64,000 nucleotides of DNA from Physella acuta (Eukaryota > Mollusca > Gastropoda > Physidae): contig NW_026731885.1 in the NCBI RefSeq assembly GCF_028476545.1, forward strand, positions 186,001 to 250,000. Reading direction: 5' to 3'. Shown here piece after piece: positions 13,901 to 37,999 of the stretch (positions are counted from its first letter, which is position 1; every line of letters starts with the position of its first letter). The position numbers and the translations under genes are program-made. The notes below the pieces were generated by a model. The model made no database searches, was not told the DNA's origin, and saw only the letters and a list, made by a program, of their open reading frames with translations.

Positions 13901-16900
13901 CTGGATCTAATGTCTTTAATGTTTTAGTACACAGACAATGTATTGCTACACTATTCATACGTCATAAAACTTAGGGAAGTTATTGAGTATAATCCTGGGC
14001 AGTGGCGTAGCGAGGTCGGGTGTCACCCGGTGCGGCACTTAATGGTGTCACCCCCCAGAGGCGTAGCGACCCTTCCCGGGGACAAACTTTCAAGTTTTCG
14101 ATTTGCACCCCCCTCAAGTTTTTCTCTATATATTTTGCTATTTTTTGCCTTGGTGTCACCTCCCTAAATGGTGTCACCCGGTGCGGTCCGCACCCCCGCC
14201 CCCCCCTCGCTACGCCCCTGATCCTGGGTGGGTTTCTACGATAAAGACAAAAATTTCGGCCAAGATTCTACTGAGGGGGGGGGGGGGGGGGCTTTGACTT
14301 AGTGACTACACACTGTCTGTGTGGCTGTAGTCTGTGGTCATTAGATTTAAAATTGTAGTCTACTTTAACTTTTAGATTAATGCTTACTTTTTTTTCACTG
14401 CTATTTGTGAGTTTTAATAAACATACATGTCAATACAAAGACTTGGTTTCTAGGTTGTTAGTGACTACACACTACACTACACTACTAGATCTAAATCTAC
14501 ACTCTTCTACACAGTGACAGTGTGAGTAAAGTAAACACTCAATGATCAATCTTAATCAAACTCAAGTGATCGTATTGTTATTGTTGTAGTTGTAGGTCAG
14601 AAGATTTAAAATTGTAGCCTAATTCTAGATTAATGCTTAAGTTAAGTCTATAAGACTTACCGGACTGTTTATTTTCACTGCTATTCGTGATTTTTAATGA
14701 ACTTACATAGGTTTTTTTAATTTTTATTTTTAATGCATTGTTCCAGATGTGATAGGAATCCTAACGGTTTCAATATGATGTCACGAAGTTGTGTACTTTT
14801 TTGCGTCACCGCAGAGACAGGGGCGAGCAGCGCAAAAAACAAAAAGAAAATATTTGTTAGAGTTACTTCGCTTCGGAAGTAAAAAAAACAACAAGCGAAA
14901 GCGTCATCAAAAATTGTTGTTTTCAATTGGTGGTGACTGGTCACGTGAAATTTGTTTGCCAAAGTAAATCAAGATCCTAGATCTCACTATTTTAATAGAT
15001 CTACAATCTATATCAATATCTAGACATCTAGTACAGAATTTAGATAAGTTATTAGGATCGAGTGAGTCATACAGAATTTCTTGTTATTAATAGAATAATA
15101 GTATTAATTAATACTAGATCTCTAGATCTAATAAATAATAATAATTATTTTATTAATTATTAATTACTATTAGTAGTATTAGAATCTAGATAGTTAGCTA
15201 CTGTTTCACTACTGACTACGATGTGCCTATTACTATTCATAATCATAATCAATGAGTCACTCAATAAAAAAAAAGTCATTCACTCAAATTACTGCTACTC
15301 AACATCCCATTGCAATTAAAATTAACTTTCTTTACACTATTTCAGTAATATAGGCCTAACTAATATGGCGAGTGGTGGATTTGATATAGCGAAAGCTGGT
15401 TGGCTGTACCGTCAAAGTAAGTGCTAGATCTAGATCTAGATTCTAGATCTTGTAGTAGATCTAGTAGGCCTGGCCTATATATATATCATATATACTATAG
15501 ATTCTAGTTATAGTAATCTAGTGTTAAATCTAGATTCTAGAATATTCTAGATTAATCTGGAATCTAGATCTAGATCTAATCTAGATACTAGTTAGTAGAT
15601 AGACTGTAGGCCTAGTTTGTTGTTTGTTGATTTAACTTGATTTAGACTCCAGAGTACTGAGAGTAGATAGGCCCTTTAGGGGTCATCCATAAATAATAAA
15701 TGAGGTCACACTCGTAGGGGGGAGGGGGGGCTGTAATTTTGTGATGGTGTGTGATGAGGGGGAGGGAGGGGGGGGGGGGGGCTCAGATGGTGTGACATCA
15801 CTTTTTTGCATTATAAAAAAGCAATGTTAGAAAACGAGTTTTAGCCGTTATTTCGCGTTTTAGAAAACGGTTTTAATAAATTTTAATAGGAATTGATCAA
15901 AATACTCAATGTTGAATGAGTTCTGACAAGATTTTGGAAAAATATCGATGTTTTAAGAAAAATTCAACAGCAATTTTGAGGGGGGGTTGTTGGTTGAGGT
16001 GTGACATCATTTTAGGGGGGGGGGGGGTCTGGCTTTTTGTGACGACGTGTGACGGAGGGGAGGGGGAGGTAAAAATCGTCAAAAACAGTGTGACGTCATT
16101 TATGGTTGAACCCTTAGGCCCTGCCTACATTAAACATTCCGATTAAAATTGAGATCTTCAAGTATCTACTTAACTTCTAGCTAGGCCTATTAGGCCTACA
16201 AAAAATCTAGAATAGTTAAGAAAATATATTATTAGATATCTATCTTGATTCTTGACTAGATCTAGAATCTCTAGTTTCTCTAGGTATAGCGGACTAAATT
16301 TTTCAGTTAGGGGGGACGGGACGGAGGACACTGGTAAAAGTATAACTTTTCTATATAAATTTTCATTTCGTTCGGGGGGATGGAAGAGATGCCTGGAAGA
16401 AACACTGCCCTCCCCTTTTGACTAGTGCTTTTATATAGGGAAGACACAAACATGAATGGAATCCCTATAACTATAAGTGCAGGATAGATATTGTACATAA
16501 CTCAAATGCATTATTGTCACCAGGCTCAGTTCTTCACAGGTGGAAGAAGAATTGGTTTGTTTTGGATCGCCAGGGAGACTTGCGGTACTTTGAAAGCCCA
16601 GATACCCCCAGAGCTGAGGAGCATATTGTGGTTCGGGCAGCGGTAACACAGATCAAAAGTGGACACGATGTAAGAGTTGAGCCATTTCTTTTGCATATTT
16701 GCCATTCTTCAAATAAACTTTGTATATATCTTATAGTATACTGTCTATATCTGATATTATTATTTATTTTAAAAATATATTTTAAACTCAAAGCTGACAA
16801 AGTTAACAAAAATTTGAAAATATTATTTGTATAGTTAATAAATGTTCATCAGTGTTTACCTTCCAAGACACTTGTTTTGTAGTCAACTTAAAGAATAGTT

Positions 16901-19900
16901 AAAAACTTCCTGAAGGTCTAGACCTCAGGATTGTAGGACGGCCCTTATGTTTGTCCACCCAGCTCTGGTAGGTACCTGACTCACTTTGTGGAAAGTGAAG
17001 GCGGCTGGGCATAGTGCTGACCACACCATCCCTTCATATGCCGAGGTCAAGAAGCATATGAACTACTTCATTGCCCTATGGATCTTTATGTCTAAAAGAG
17101 GACCTTAACTTTTTTCTACCAACAAGACTGGTTAAGAACATAAGTTTTAAAACTCCCTTAAATGTGCAAATTACACTGCCTGATGTTAAAAAAAATTTTT
17201 TTTGCTACTTTTTAGATGTGATTGTTTTGAAAGAGAATAAAAGTTTCTGTATTTTAAAATCAGTGTCGTAAAGCTGACCCACCAGAAGGGGTTGGCCAAA
17301 GTAAAGCGTTTTACCTGGAGCTGAAGATGAGGGAGAAAGAGTCCATGCTTCTGTGTGCAGAGTCTCTTGATGATATGAAGTGAGTGCTATTTTTAAATGT
17401 CTCCATTAGAGATTTATTTAAGTATATTGGTTTTTTTTGACATACAATGAAAATAAAAATGAACTTTTTGTTTTTGCTTTAAGGCTTCTTTCATAAACAA
17501 TGTCACACTTAAAAAAATTTTTGCCTTCCCGTCATCACAACTTTCAGACACGCCCCAAATGAAACCCCAAATTAACTACCAAAGCTCAGTTTCTAAAATT
17601 ACTTTTTAAAACACGAATGTGTCTTCAGACTTTCTGAGCCCCACCCCTCCCCCAAGAGACATATTGTCACCAACGTTTGTAACCTCTTCCCTTCTTGGAT
17701 TGTTACATCATTTAAGACAACCCTCTACCAGTAACTGGTTTAATCAAACATCATTGCAGGTTTTATACAAACCACAATGTTATGCTTTGAGTTAATCATT
17801 TTTATCACTGGTGTAAAAAAACAAACAACTTCCCTATTTGCCCAGTTAAAACTAAAACCTAAACCCTCATACAATTTATATTGACATATATTAATATTAT
17901 AGAAAATGCAAAAAAAAAAATAAACTAACTTATACATACTCTTAAACATTATTATAGGGCATGGCTTATTTCCCTTGAGGAGGCTCGCGCTATGCCTGGA
18001 CCCGTATACCCCCCACCATACGTTGCTAACACCACCACCTCTTATGTTGCTCCCCCTGGATATGTTCATTATGGATCTCCTTATGTTGGCTATGGTTATC
18101 CAGGCCAGGTTATCCAGCCTGCATCACAAGGTCAGATAGAAAAATTCTTAACATTTTTTATTTGATATTTTGATATTTTTTTTTTTTATATAAATTTAAC
18201 ATTTTTATTTCTTAAATTAAAATTTTTTAAAGGGTTTATTAGTCTATATGGAATACATATCATCACAAAGAGCTTTACAATTTTCTATGTATCTTATTTA
18301 TTGCAATTCTATGACACTAAATAATATTGACTTTAACATGTTTTGTACATGTAATGAGAATAAAAGTTTTTTACTTAAACCTATGATTTCTTTTGAAGCC
18401 AGAAATTTTAACCAAGCTAATTTATTTCCCTAGTGATTCACACGCCGACAGGGACCACAACCATCATTAATGCCCCTCCTGGTCAGCAGATTGTCTATGT
18501 GGACGATGGACCCTACCGATACAGGCGCAGCTATCGTCCAGGATTTTATCCAGTACCCTTGTTTTTCTGGTGATTCCAGAACAGACAGAAATCAGAACTT
18601 CTGTTCTATTGCTAGATAGATTAAAGAAAAATACACTGTTTCTGATAACTCAGTCTGTTTTACTTGGCTTTAGTTTAATGTTTAAAGATTCTGATTTGAG
18701 CAAGATTTTTTAATTTTTATAATTAGACCCCAATAGTGTTTGAAATATTTGGCCAATCCAATTAATTAGCTAGTATTTTTAAATGAAGCAACTTATTAAG
18801 AATTCAACTTAAGTTTTAAAACAGTAACATTTAAAAAAACAAATCTTTACCCTCATCCTAATTAGTTTGTCATTGTAAATATTGCTGATTAATCAGATAA
18901 GTAAATAGTTATTTATAGAGTAATGACTTGGCCGTAGCAATAATAGTAACTCATTATACAGTTCTATAAGCTGGTATCCCTGTTTATAATAAATAATGGC
19001 ACCAAATTATTTTAATTATAATTTATATTAAAAAATTCTAGCTATTTAATAATGTAGTCATATGGATTTTAAAAAAAAATGTGTATTCTGAAATAAAGCT
19101 AAGAAATGTGATGCCAAAATTTTAACTTCTTCCAATGAATATTTTTATCCAACAGGAATACCAGTATTTGTTGTTGTTTTACTTTGATTTTTTAAGTGCT
19201 TTCAGCTTTTTAATATTAAATGTGTACCTTGTTGTGTAAACATTATTTTAATGATACAATGATTTATATAAAAGCATAAGTTGCACTAAAATGTGCAATT
19301 TTTTCATAATTTTCATTAATGCATAATCCATTTTATTTCACATGTTTTTGTATCTTTATTTTTTGGATCTTATTCTTGTAAACATTTCTACATTTCTGCA
19401 CAATAAATGACAATTACAATAGGCAAGAGAAGTAATAAAATTATGATTTTTAAACAGCAATTTACAAAGGAATTTTAATTTAACCTTATTTTTTTGTATT
19501 TTCATTCCACTGTTTTGAAATTTTTAAAAATTCTCTAATCAGCCATTGTTTAAATAGTTAATTAGATTTTCGAGCAGCCCGCATTATGTGATTATATTGT
19601 AGAATTTCTTCATTCTGTGTTCATCATGATTTACACCAGTTCGCTCCCCTGTTATTTACAGAGACCTAGCTTTACAGCTTTGTCTAAAATATCAACTCTT
19701 ATGGGCTTGATGCTGACTTCTGACAATCCAGAGGGGGGAAAAAACTGTGCTAGTCATCAAAAACGCAGTTAGAAAGAGAAATTTTTCTTCTCAGATTATT
19801 TTAACGGTTGCCTTGATATTAGTAAGCTTTATATTTTTTACAAATTTATTCAGGACAAAAATTTGAAGTTTTGAAGTGTAATGAGTGACAAGGAAAGATG

Positions 19901-22900
19901 TTTTTTACCATTACATGTTTTGTAACATCACTCATCAGAACTAAGATCTGTTAAACTTTGTAAAATATTTTGGTATTGTTAAAAATCCTTTAAACACATA
20001 GCATTGTATCTGTATATATTTGCTGGCTTTTCATTAAAATATAACCATTTGATTTTCTTTGTCTCAATTTGCATTAAAAATAAAGGGAGATAACTCGGGT
20101 TTATTTAAAAGTTGAATGGATTATTGTATTTATTGTTTATGATTTTATTCGTTTGGCGGCTTCAACTACTTTCATTTATCAAAATCAGCGCCTTCTTATT
20201 ACACCAGTAAATGTTAAGTTCCCTGAAGATCCAATGGGGCATGAGAAGTAGAGTTCACCTGTTTCTATGCCCTTGGTAAACGAAGGAGAGTGTGGTCAGC
20301 AATATGCCCAGCTTTCTACCCTTTCCCTAACGTGAGTCACGTACCCATTAAAGCTGGGTGAACTCAGGTATAGTTGTAGCCTGTTGGTCAGACGTCCCCC
20401 TCAGCAAGCGGACCGTAGTGTCGGACACGCAAAAAGTGACAGAAATCATAAATTTGGAGGTGACAACAGTGACAAATCTGATAATCCAACACCACTGATT
20501 GGGTAGGTGACCCTGTTCAGCTCCTAGGCTCTCCCCAAATTATTTCCCTTGATTTCACCCCCTTACCTAATCTATCATAAGGCTTTTAAAAAAGTTTCAC
20601 TCCCTGCATTGACAACGCTAAAACTCCAAGTTTCTGAACTCAAAACTTCTACATGCAGGTAGGTTATCTCTGTTGATAATGTTGAGAGACAAAAGGTGGG
20701 ATTTTAAGGTGTTTATTACTTCCAAATCTTTGAGAGCTTGGGTTTTTTTTTGTTCTAAAAAAATTAATAAGATTGGTGTTGGGTCATGTACGCTAGCTGG
20801 TTGGTCATAGAACTGTGGGTAGATGATAGTTCTATCTTTACGTTAGCTCATGGGTCTCCAAACTTTTCAGCCCGAGGGCCGCATTAACTATTAAATATCA
20901 GTTGGGGGGGGGGCAGAGTTTCTTCCAGGTATCTCTTTGGGGTGGTGGTGTCCCCGTGCCGCCCCCCCCAACGAAATATAATTATATAGAAATATATACA
21001 CATTTTAACCCCCCCCCCAGGAGAAAAAGTCTGAAAGAAACACTGTCGGGGGCCGACAACACACTCGAGGTCCAAGTTTGTTCTTTTTGGGCAAACATAA
21101 AAACCTACCCGCCATTTTTTGAACTTGTCTCTAAGGAAGTCATTTGCTTGCAATTCAATGACCTCCATCTGCAGTTCATTTGGGCAACGGGTTACATTTG
21201 CTTCAAATGGGTTTTGAAACAGTCTCACTTCTTCTGCCTTCGATTCCTATTCAGAAAATCGCAGCTTGAGGTCTTTGATGATCTCGCATGCAAATGATGT
21301 GGGGAACTCAGCTATCGCTTCAGCAATGAAGGCCATGCACTGCTGAAAGTGCGTCAAGTTGTTGCCCTGTATTGTTCCAAAAACATGGAACAGCTGTCCA
21401 GTGACTCATCCATTACAAAATTGCGAAACTTGTTAGCAGTTTTCACTATTTGAGTCACAATGTTTTCATCCATGTCTGCAACACGGAGGGCAATGGTATT
21501 TGCACCCAAAGCTACATTTTTAAATTGTTTTGAATTTTCCGGGCAAAGTTCCTCAGCCACCTTTAGCAAATTTTTTTTTTCCGTGAACAAAAAGATCTCC
21601 GCGGGCCGGATGAGAGAACCTCGCGGACCGCATCCGGCCCGCGGGCCGTAGTTTGGAGACCGTGCGTTAGCTGGTTGGTATGAAAGTTTGGGTAGATGAT
21701 AGCTTTTGTACGCTAGTTCTTAAAGTCTTTGATGTGCTTAAAACTCCATGGATGAGCGGTCGACTTATCTTATAGGCCAAGTCTTATGCTACTGCACATA
21801 GTCTGTGCATCACAATCTGTAATATATACTTTACCCAATATCCGCCTCCACGGAAAGTTTCAAAATGTCTCCGTAAAAAAAATCTGTAAGAAGCAATTAT
21901 CTTTATTTCACTTGGAAAGGCAATTTACAACAGGTAGTATAGATGTTACTCGTTACTGACGCACACTTACTTGGGTTGGCTTAGGTATAATCAAAAACGG
22001 TGATAAAAACTAAGATTAGATTAACGATTAAGTGCGCCCCCACTTCTCCCTGCTCAAGTCCTCTGACATTACCGCGACAGAAAACAAGACAATAGATGAA
22101 CGAGAGTTCTTCCCCTTGGTATTTGCATTGTGTCAACATTGAAGCCAGTCCACCGTACAATAGACAAGCTGAAAGCGTTCGTGTTTCCAAAACAGCTTCA
22201 GATAAAGATGGTTATTAGTCTCGTCCGGTTAATGCGCCGGCAGAGGGCTCTCAAATCAACACCTTTACCCGGTAGTAGCCGAAATAAGCCGCAAAACTCG
22301 ATTGTTTCCCGCTGTTTTTGCCCGGGTCGAACGCTTGTTGAGGAAAATACTGAGGCTGCTTCTCGTGTATTTTTTTCTCGATCAGACAACGAAGTGAAGA
22401 CGAGAGTTTTTAAAGAGCTTTCAGTATCGAGGCTAAATGTGAAATCTTGTTGAAGGCAGGACGAGATTCTTGTAGCTCATCTCCGGGAAATCTAGGCATT
22501 TAAACAAATATTTCTTTCACTCTTTAGGATCGATTAAAAATACTTATTTTCCATGATATAAAAAGCACGCCAGCACGTATGCACGTACGTACGCGCGCGC
22601 GCACACGCAAACAAACAAAAAAGAAACAAGATAAAACACACAAAAACAACAACAGATACTAAATATTTCAGCTGACTCCCTTATTATTATGAACGCACGT
22701 TTCTTGATATTTAAAAAAAAAATTCTAATCATGTCTTAATCACGTCACTTAATTTATTTTTTAAAATAAAGACAGTGTGAGAACGATATAATATTAAACC
22801 ATTTACATTCTAACACCACTAGACAATGTGAGAACTATGTAATATCCAACTATATACACTAAAATTAAATAACAATACCATTATCCAACAGATTAAATAT

Positions 22901-24313
22901 TTCAAATTAAGTGGGAGTGATCTCCCCTAAACTTTCTCGAATTATATTATATAACACTACGGGGGATGGCAACTCGTGATACAGACACACTTTTTAAAAT
23001 CAATTTTTAAATACTTAAACTTTTAAAAGTTGAATAGAATCTCACAGAAAAAGCATTGCGCACCAAGTGAACGGCAAACAATGAATGGAACATTACTTTT
23101 TAAATTCATATGCGTTTTTTAATGTATCGGAAATAGCGTAAAGTACTACTTCCGGTCACGGGAAATTACTCAAAATTCGTCAGACAACAAAGAATTAGAT
23201 TATATGTAAAATTCCATCTATCTATCAGAAACAGAACTTAAGTTATAGGCTTTTAAAAAACCGAAAGTAGACTAAATTCCACTTCCGGTTCCCGGAAATC
23301 GCTGAAAAATTGATACTGAACTGCAAATTTTCTGTAATACTTATAAATGAAATTCCATTAATCTAGCTATAACGGTACTCAAGTTATCGTGTTCACAGAC
23401 ACTCAAACATACACACACACGGAAACAATTGCAAAGCCCAGTTTTCCCGATTCGATGACGCGTAAAACGCTAAAATTAGGATAAATCTGGATTTATAATT
23501 TTTGCCCGATTAAAATAAGTCCCCTATACTCCGTATATGATGAAGTACTGAGGCGTAGAACGGTGAAAACTGTCAAAATTTCATGTGATTTTTGTGCACG
23601 ATTACAATACTTTCTCTCTACTCTGTATACGAGAAAGTAAAAAATAAAAATCGGGAAACTCCAAACAGCACCATGTTTACTTTAGTTAGTGCGGAACCCT
23701 TCTAGTGATCAAAGCGACTCTCATTATGGTCTTTTATTTTTCTATTTTCCTCATGATTTCCTACAAAATGTGAAGACTGTGTTCATGAACTTTGGTGAGG
23801 TTGGTTTCACAATGCAGTCTGATATTTTTACACAATTTTAGCGTTATGCTATAATAAATTATAGACTTTTAAATGATGCTTAAAATATGTAGCCTACACC
23901 TGGGCCTACATCTAACCAGGACTAGATCTAGATTCTAGAACAATCAACTATCATTCGTTACATAAACAATAACAACACTATTAATGGCATATACATCTGC
24001 TATTATATCAACATACAGCAATACTTTTTTAAACAGGTTAAAGTTACCAAAACCATTGCAAAGAGAAGGATTATAATTAGTTAGTATAATTTGAAAAATT
24101 AAACCTCTAATATTATTTACTTAAAATTTGTCTAACTTTAAAAATTAAAGTGAATAAATAATTACTGTAAAATCGCTCACTAAAAATTCAACCGGCGTTT
24201 CTTGGTTTTTATTTTAAACTTCACGTTATCACCCGCAAAACATAAACTTTCGTTTCCTCCCCCCCCCCCGTCCAGTTCTACAACACCCCATTACTTACGC
24301 TCAGCTCCACCAT
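10923..24313 (-). CDS. Unrecognised small protein gene, two exons, about 177 residues
   Basis: The main exon (complement 10923-11441) is open for 172 codons after a good acceptor (CTACTCAACAG). It reads IPPPSEAELP, MSPNTFRRLLVAHGR, EEIIKKLKDIKKQKTA, KYYVNNSMPPKDSI, SFYKRAFKVNGTEAWEFA and LLNRYGYVAPKMRGK before TAG. An internal Met could be the start. A better fit is a tiny first exon (complement 24299-24313) reading MVELS, followed by the donor GTAAGT, which joins in phase 0. CRE-like TGACGTCA bases lie just upstream of that ATG. The protein is soluble, basic at the C-terminus and rich in aromatic residues, with no signal peptide or membrane segment. I do not recognise the family. The main exon is well supported; the first exon is an inference. 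The evectin gene would then lie inside the intron on the other strand. Confidence 0.6.
11585..11770. repeat. Short minisatellite (about 57 bp, 3-4 copies)
   Basis: Tandem copies of TACAGTAGGTCAACTAGC followed by GAACTTTGCTTCAGTATAC. They lie in the intron of the minus-strand gene, about 150 bases from its exon acceptor. The units do not contain that acceptor. Confidence 0.85.
12055..12210 (+). repeat. Degraded tRNA-derived SINE fragment
   Basis: A tRNA-like head (GGTAGTGTGCTTGACTGC, then GAGTTCGCTTAAATC) is followed by the tail ACAGGTGAAATCTACTTTAT with CTGCCCC, shared with the SINE at 29332. The middle of the SINE is missing. Confidence 0.45.
12497..12897. mobile_element. hAT-like MITE with an 8-bp target duplication
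   Basis: The ends are AGTGGCTCTTAACC and, on the other strand, CAGTGGTTCTTAATCTGGG. The flanking 8-mers ATCTAGAT (12489-12496) and ATTTAGAT (12898-12905) differ by one base. There is no coding capacity. A fragment of the G/C-tract element family (about 12590-12763) lies inside, so that copy inserted later or was captured. Confidence 0.75.
12590..12763 (-). mobile_element. G/C-tract MITE-like element, nested copy
   Basis: The stretch contains CGAAGAAACGAAATGGAAAT, TATATAGAAAACATA, ACCAGTGTCC, long C runs, CGAAAATATCAAACG, and the terminal CTGGAAGAAACACTG shared with the copies at 25736 and 33957. It has no ORF. Confidence 0.65.
13176..13845 (+). mobile_element. hAT transposon remnant, GTF2IRD2/ZBED-like transposase C-terminus
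   Basis: The ends CAGGGGTCTCCAAACTACGG and GTGGAGACCCCTG are inverted, flanked by a perfect 8-bp duplication ATATAGAA (13168-13175 and 13846-13853). The interior retains the last part of a hAT transposase frame (13383-13667), with NNKHFASMYLSHCGTTYLCE and FSKMKYVKNNLRAS matching the hAT C-terminal dimerisation region. Most of the transposase is missing, so it cannot move by itself. A G/C-tract segment (about 13680-13760) lies between the coding remnant and the right end. A second family member sits at 20849-21664. Confidence 0.88.
14000..14220. mobile_element. 221-bp hAT-type MITE
   Basis: Terminal inverted repeats CAGTGGCGTAGCGAGG and CCTCGCTACGCCCCTG are bounded by a perfect 8-bp duplication ATCCTGGG (13992-13999 and 14221-14228). 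Internal GTGTCACCCGGTGCGG repeats occur near both ends. There is no coding sequence. Confidence 0.9.
14229..15364 (+). other. Upstream region of the evectin-like gene
   Basis: No exon found. Contains a poly-G run near 14275-14291, two related segments (about 14330-14420 and 14590-14700) that look like an old local duplication, many TCTAGATC motifs, and a CACGTG at about 14942. The promoter and 5'UTR of the gene starting at 15365 should lie here, but no TATA element could be assigned. Confidence 0.45.
15365..18573 (+). CDS. PLEKHB2: Evectin-like PH-domain protein (PLEKHB family), complete, 5 exons
   Basis: Exons: 15365-15416, 16524-16669, 17264-17379, 17958-18130, 18434-18573 (TGA), 208 residues, all GT-AG with matching phases. 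A single PH domain spans about residues 10-115: KAGWLYRQSSVLHRWKKNWF is strongly evectin-like, followed by LRYFE, HDCRKADPPEGVGQSKAF and LCAESLDDMKAWLISLEEAR, including the invariant Trp of the last PH helix. Vertebrate evectins use this PH domain to bind phosphatidylserine on recycling endosomes; the lysine needed in evectin-2 aligns with K25. The tail is rich in Pro, Tyr and Gly. Vertebrate evectins end in a membrane anchor, whereas here only a short hydrophobic PVPLFFW ends the protein. The family call is firm. PLEKHB1 and PLEKHB2 cannot be separated, so the symbol is approximate. Intron 1 holds a MITE and intron 2 a SINE. Confidence 0.93.
15676..16116. mobile_element. 441-bp MITE in intron 1 of the evectin-like gene
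   Basis: The inverted ends TTAGGGGTCATCCATAAAT and, on the other strand, TAAGGGTTCAACCATAAAT are followed inside by GTCACAC/GTGACGTC. The 6-mer GGCCCT occurs on both sides (15670-15675 and 16117-16122) and is the likely target duplication. The interior has G-rich tracts and GTGTGACATCA motifs. No ORF; superfamily not assigned. Confidence 0.75.
16300..16412 (-). mobile_element. G/C-tract MITE-like fragment
   Basis: Contains GGACACTGGTAAAAGTATA, TATATAAATTTTCATTTCGT, TCGGGGGGATGG and the terminal CCTGGAAGAAACACTG typical of this family, about 110 bases before exon 2 of the evectin-like gene. Confidence 0.55.
16905..17100 (+). repeat. tRNA-derived SINE, 5'-truncated, in evectin intron 2
   Basis: Matches the SINE at 29332: CCACCCAGCTCTGGTAGGTA, GGCGGCTGGGCATAGTGCTG, ACCACACCATCCCTTCATAT, GCCGAGGTCAAGAAGCATA. 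The A/B-box head is mostly missing. Confidence 0.75.
18574..20100 (+). other. 3' untranslated region and downstream flank of the evectin-like gene
   Basis: AT-rich, with no reading frame. AATAAA occurs at 19402-19407 and 20079-20084, so one or two 3' ends are possible. Which is used cannot be told from the sequence. Confidence 0.5.
20215..20450 (-). repeat. tRNA-derived SINE, minus strand
   Basis: The reverse complement reads CACCCAGCTTTAATGGGTAC, CTGGGCATATTGCTGACCAC and ACTCTACTTCTCATGCCCCA, the same body and tail as the SINE at 29332. The tRNA head is diverged. Confidence 0.75.
20849..21664 (-). mobile_element. hAT transposon remnant, same family as 13176
   Basis: The inverted ends CATGGGTCTCCAAAC and TAGTTTGGAGACCGTG are bounded by a perfect 8-bp duplication CGTTAGCT (20841-20848 and 21665-21672). 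The minus strand keeps hAT transposase pieces: KVAEELCPENSKQFKNVALG, NFVMDESLDSC and LFQNPFEANVTRCPNELQME, typical of the GTF2IRD2/ZBED-like group. Coding is fragmentary with large internal deletions, so it is non-autonomous. A G/C-tract element with TTTCTTCCAG and GAAAGAAACACTG (about 20913-21045) is nested inside. Confidence 0.88.
21673..24292. other. Gene-poor stretch, probable interspersed repeat at about 22930-23645
   Basis: No exon is supported here. From about 22930 to 23645 the sequence has the look of a dispersed element: related segments CTACTTCCGGTCACGGGAAA and CCACTTCCGGTTCCCGGAAA repeat about 150 bases apart. It ends near CTGTATACGAGAAAGTAAAA, and the complement of that end recurs at 62027-62050. 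Two purine/pyrimidine runs lie at 22575-22620. The family is not recognised. Confidence 0.45.
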
Positions 24314-24509
24314 GGTGACGCCACTAGTATGACGTCACTAACGGGACCTTTCCCTCAATTACCAGACACACAAAGCACTTGACGCTCAATTAGTGCCATT
24401 TTAATGAATGCACAGCATTGTTAATTAAACACATTCAAACATATTGACACGTACTACTGATGAACTCACCACTATCATACACGATATCAGATATCGGTGA
24501 TAATTCATC

Positions 24510-24780
24510 TAGTGCTATGTTGCGAGTCGACTAACCATGCACACATATTCCTATTGTCAGTACCGCAGCTAATTCATCTAGTGCTATGTTGCGAGTCAAC
24601 TAACCATGCACACATATTCCTATTGTCAGTACCGCAGCTAATTCATCTAGTGCTATGTTGCGAGTCAACTAACCATGCACACATATTCCTATTGTCAGTA
24701 CCGCAGCTAATTTATCTAATACCTTTTTTACGAGTCAAACAACAGTACACGCGTCAGTATATAGTCAGTATCGCAGCTAA
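24510..24780. repeat. Minisatellite of 69 bp, about 3.5 copies
   Basis: Three nearly identical units begin ATTCATCTAGTGCTATGTTG and end GTCAGTACCGCAGCTA, followed by a degenerate copy. Because 69 is a multiple of three the plus strand stays open, which makes a spurious ORF. The array lies just upstream of the proposed 5' end of the minus-strand gene. Confidence 0.9.
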
Positions 24781-25061
24781 TTCTAACCTTAACTTAAACC
24801 AGAAACTCGTTGTAACCCTAACCCAAACACTAAATAAAACCCAACCCTAGGTCTACACTATCAATATCGACGAGATTTAGCTACAACTAATAAGTAAGGA
24901 TCAATACATTAATACCCAAGCAAGTCTATGAATCAAAATCCTTACAATAAAATCGTAACAAATCCACTCAAATTGACATATTAATTTGCTACTAAAAACA
25001 CTTTCAGACAGTCCCCCCAAAAAAAAAGTTGCTGAAAAAGTTGGCGGTAAAACCCACTGTG

Positions 25062-37999
<12,938 letters not shown>

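Noticed and set aside
22130-22453. 107-codon open frame on the plus strand
   Set aside because: No recognisable domain, no splice-consistent partners, overlaps an equally long frame on the other strand; probably chance.
24497-24850. CRISPR-like regular direct repeats
   Set aside because: Contiguous 69-bp tandem units with no unique spacers, in an animal genome; a minisatellite.
25029-25061. Earlier TTG start for tetraspanin 1
   Set aside because: The ATG at 25062 is in frame and nuclear animal genes rarely start at TTG; the upstream codons probably belong to the 5'UTR.
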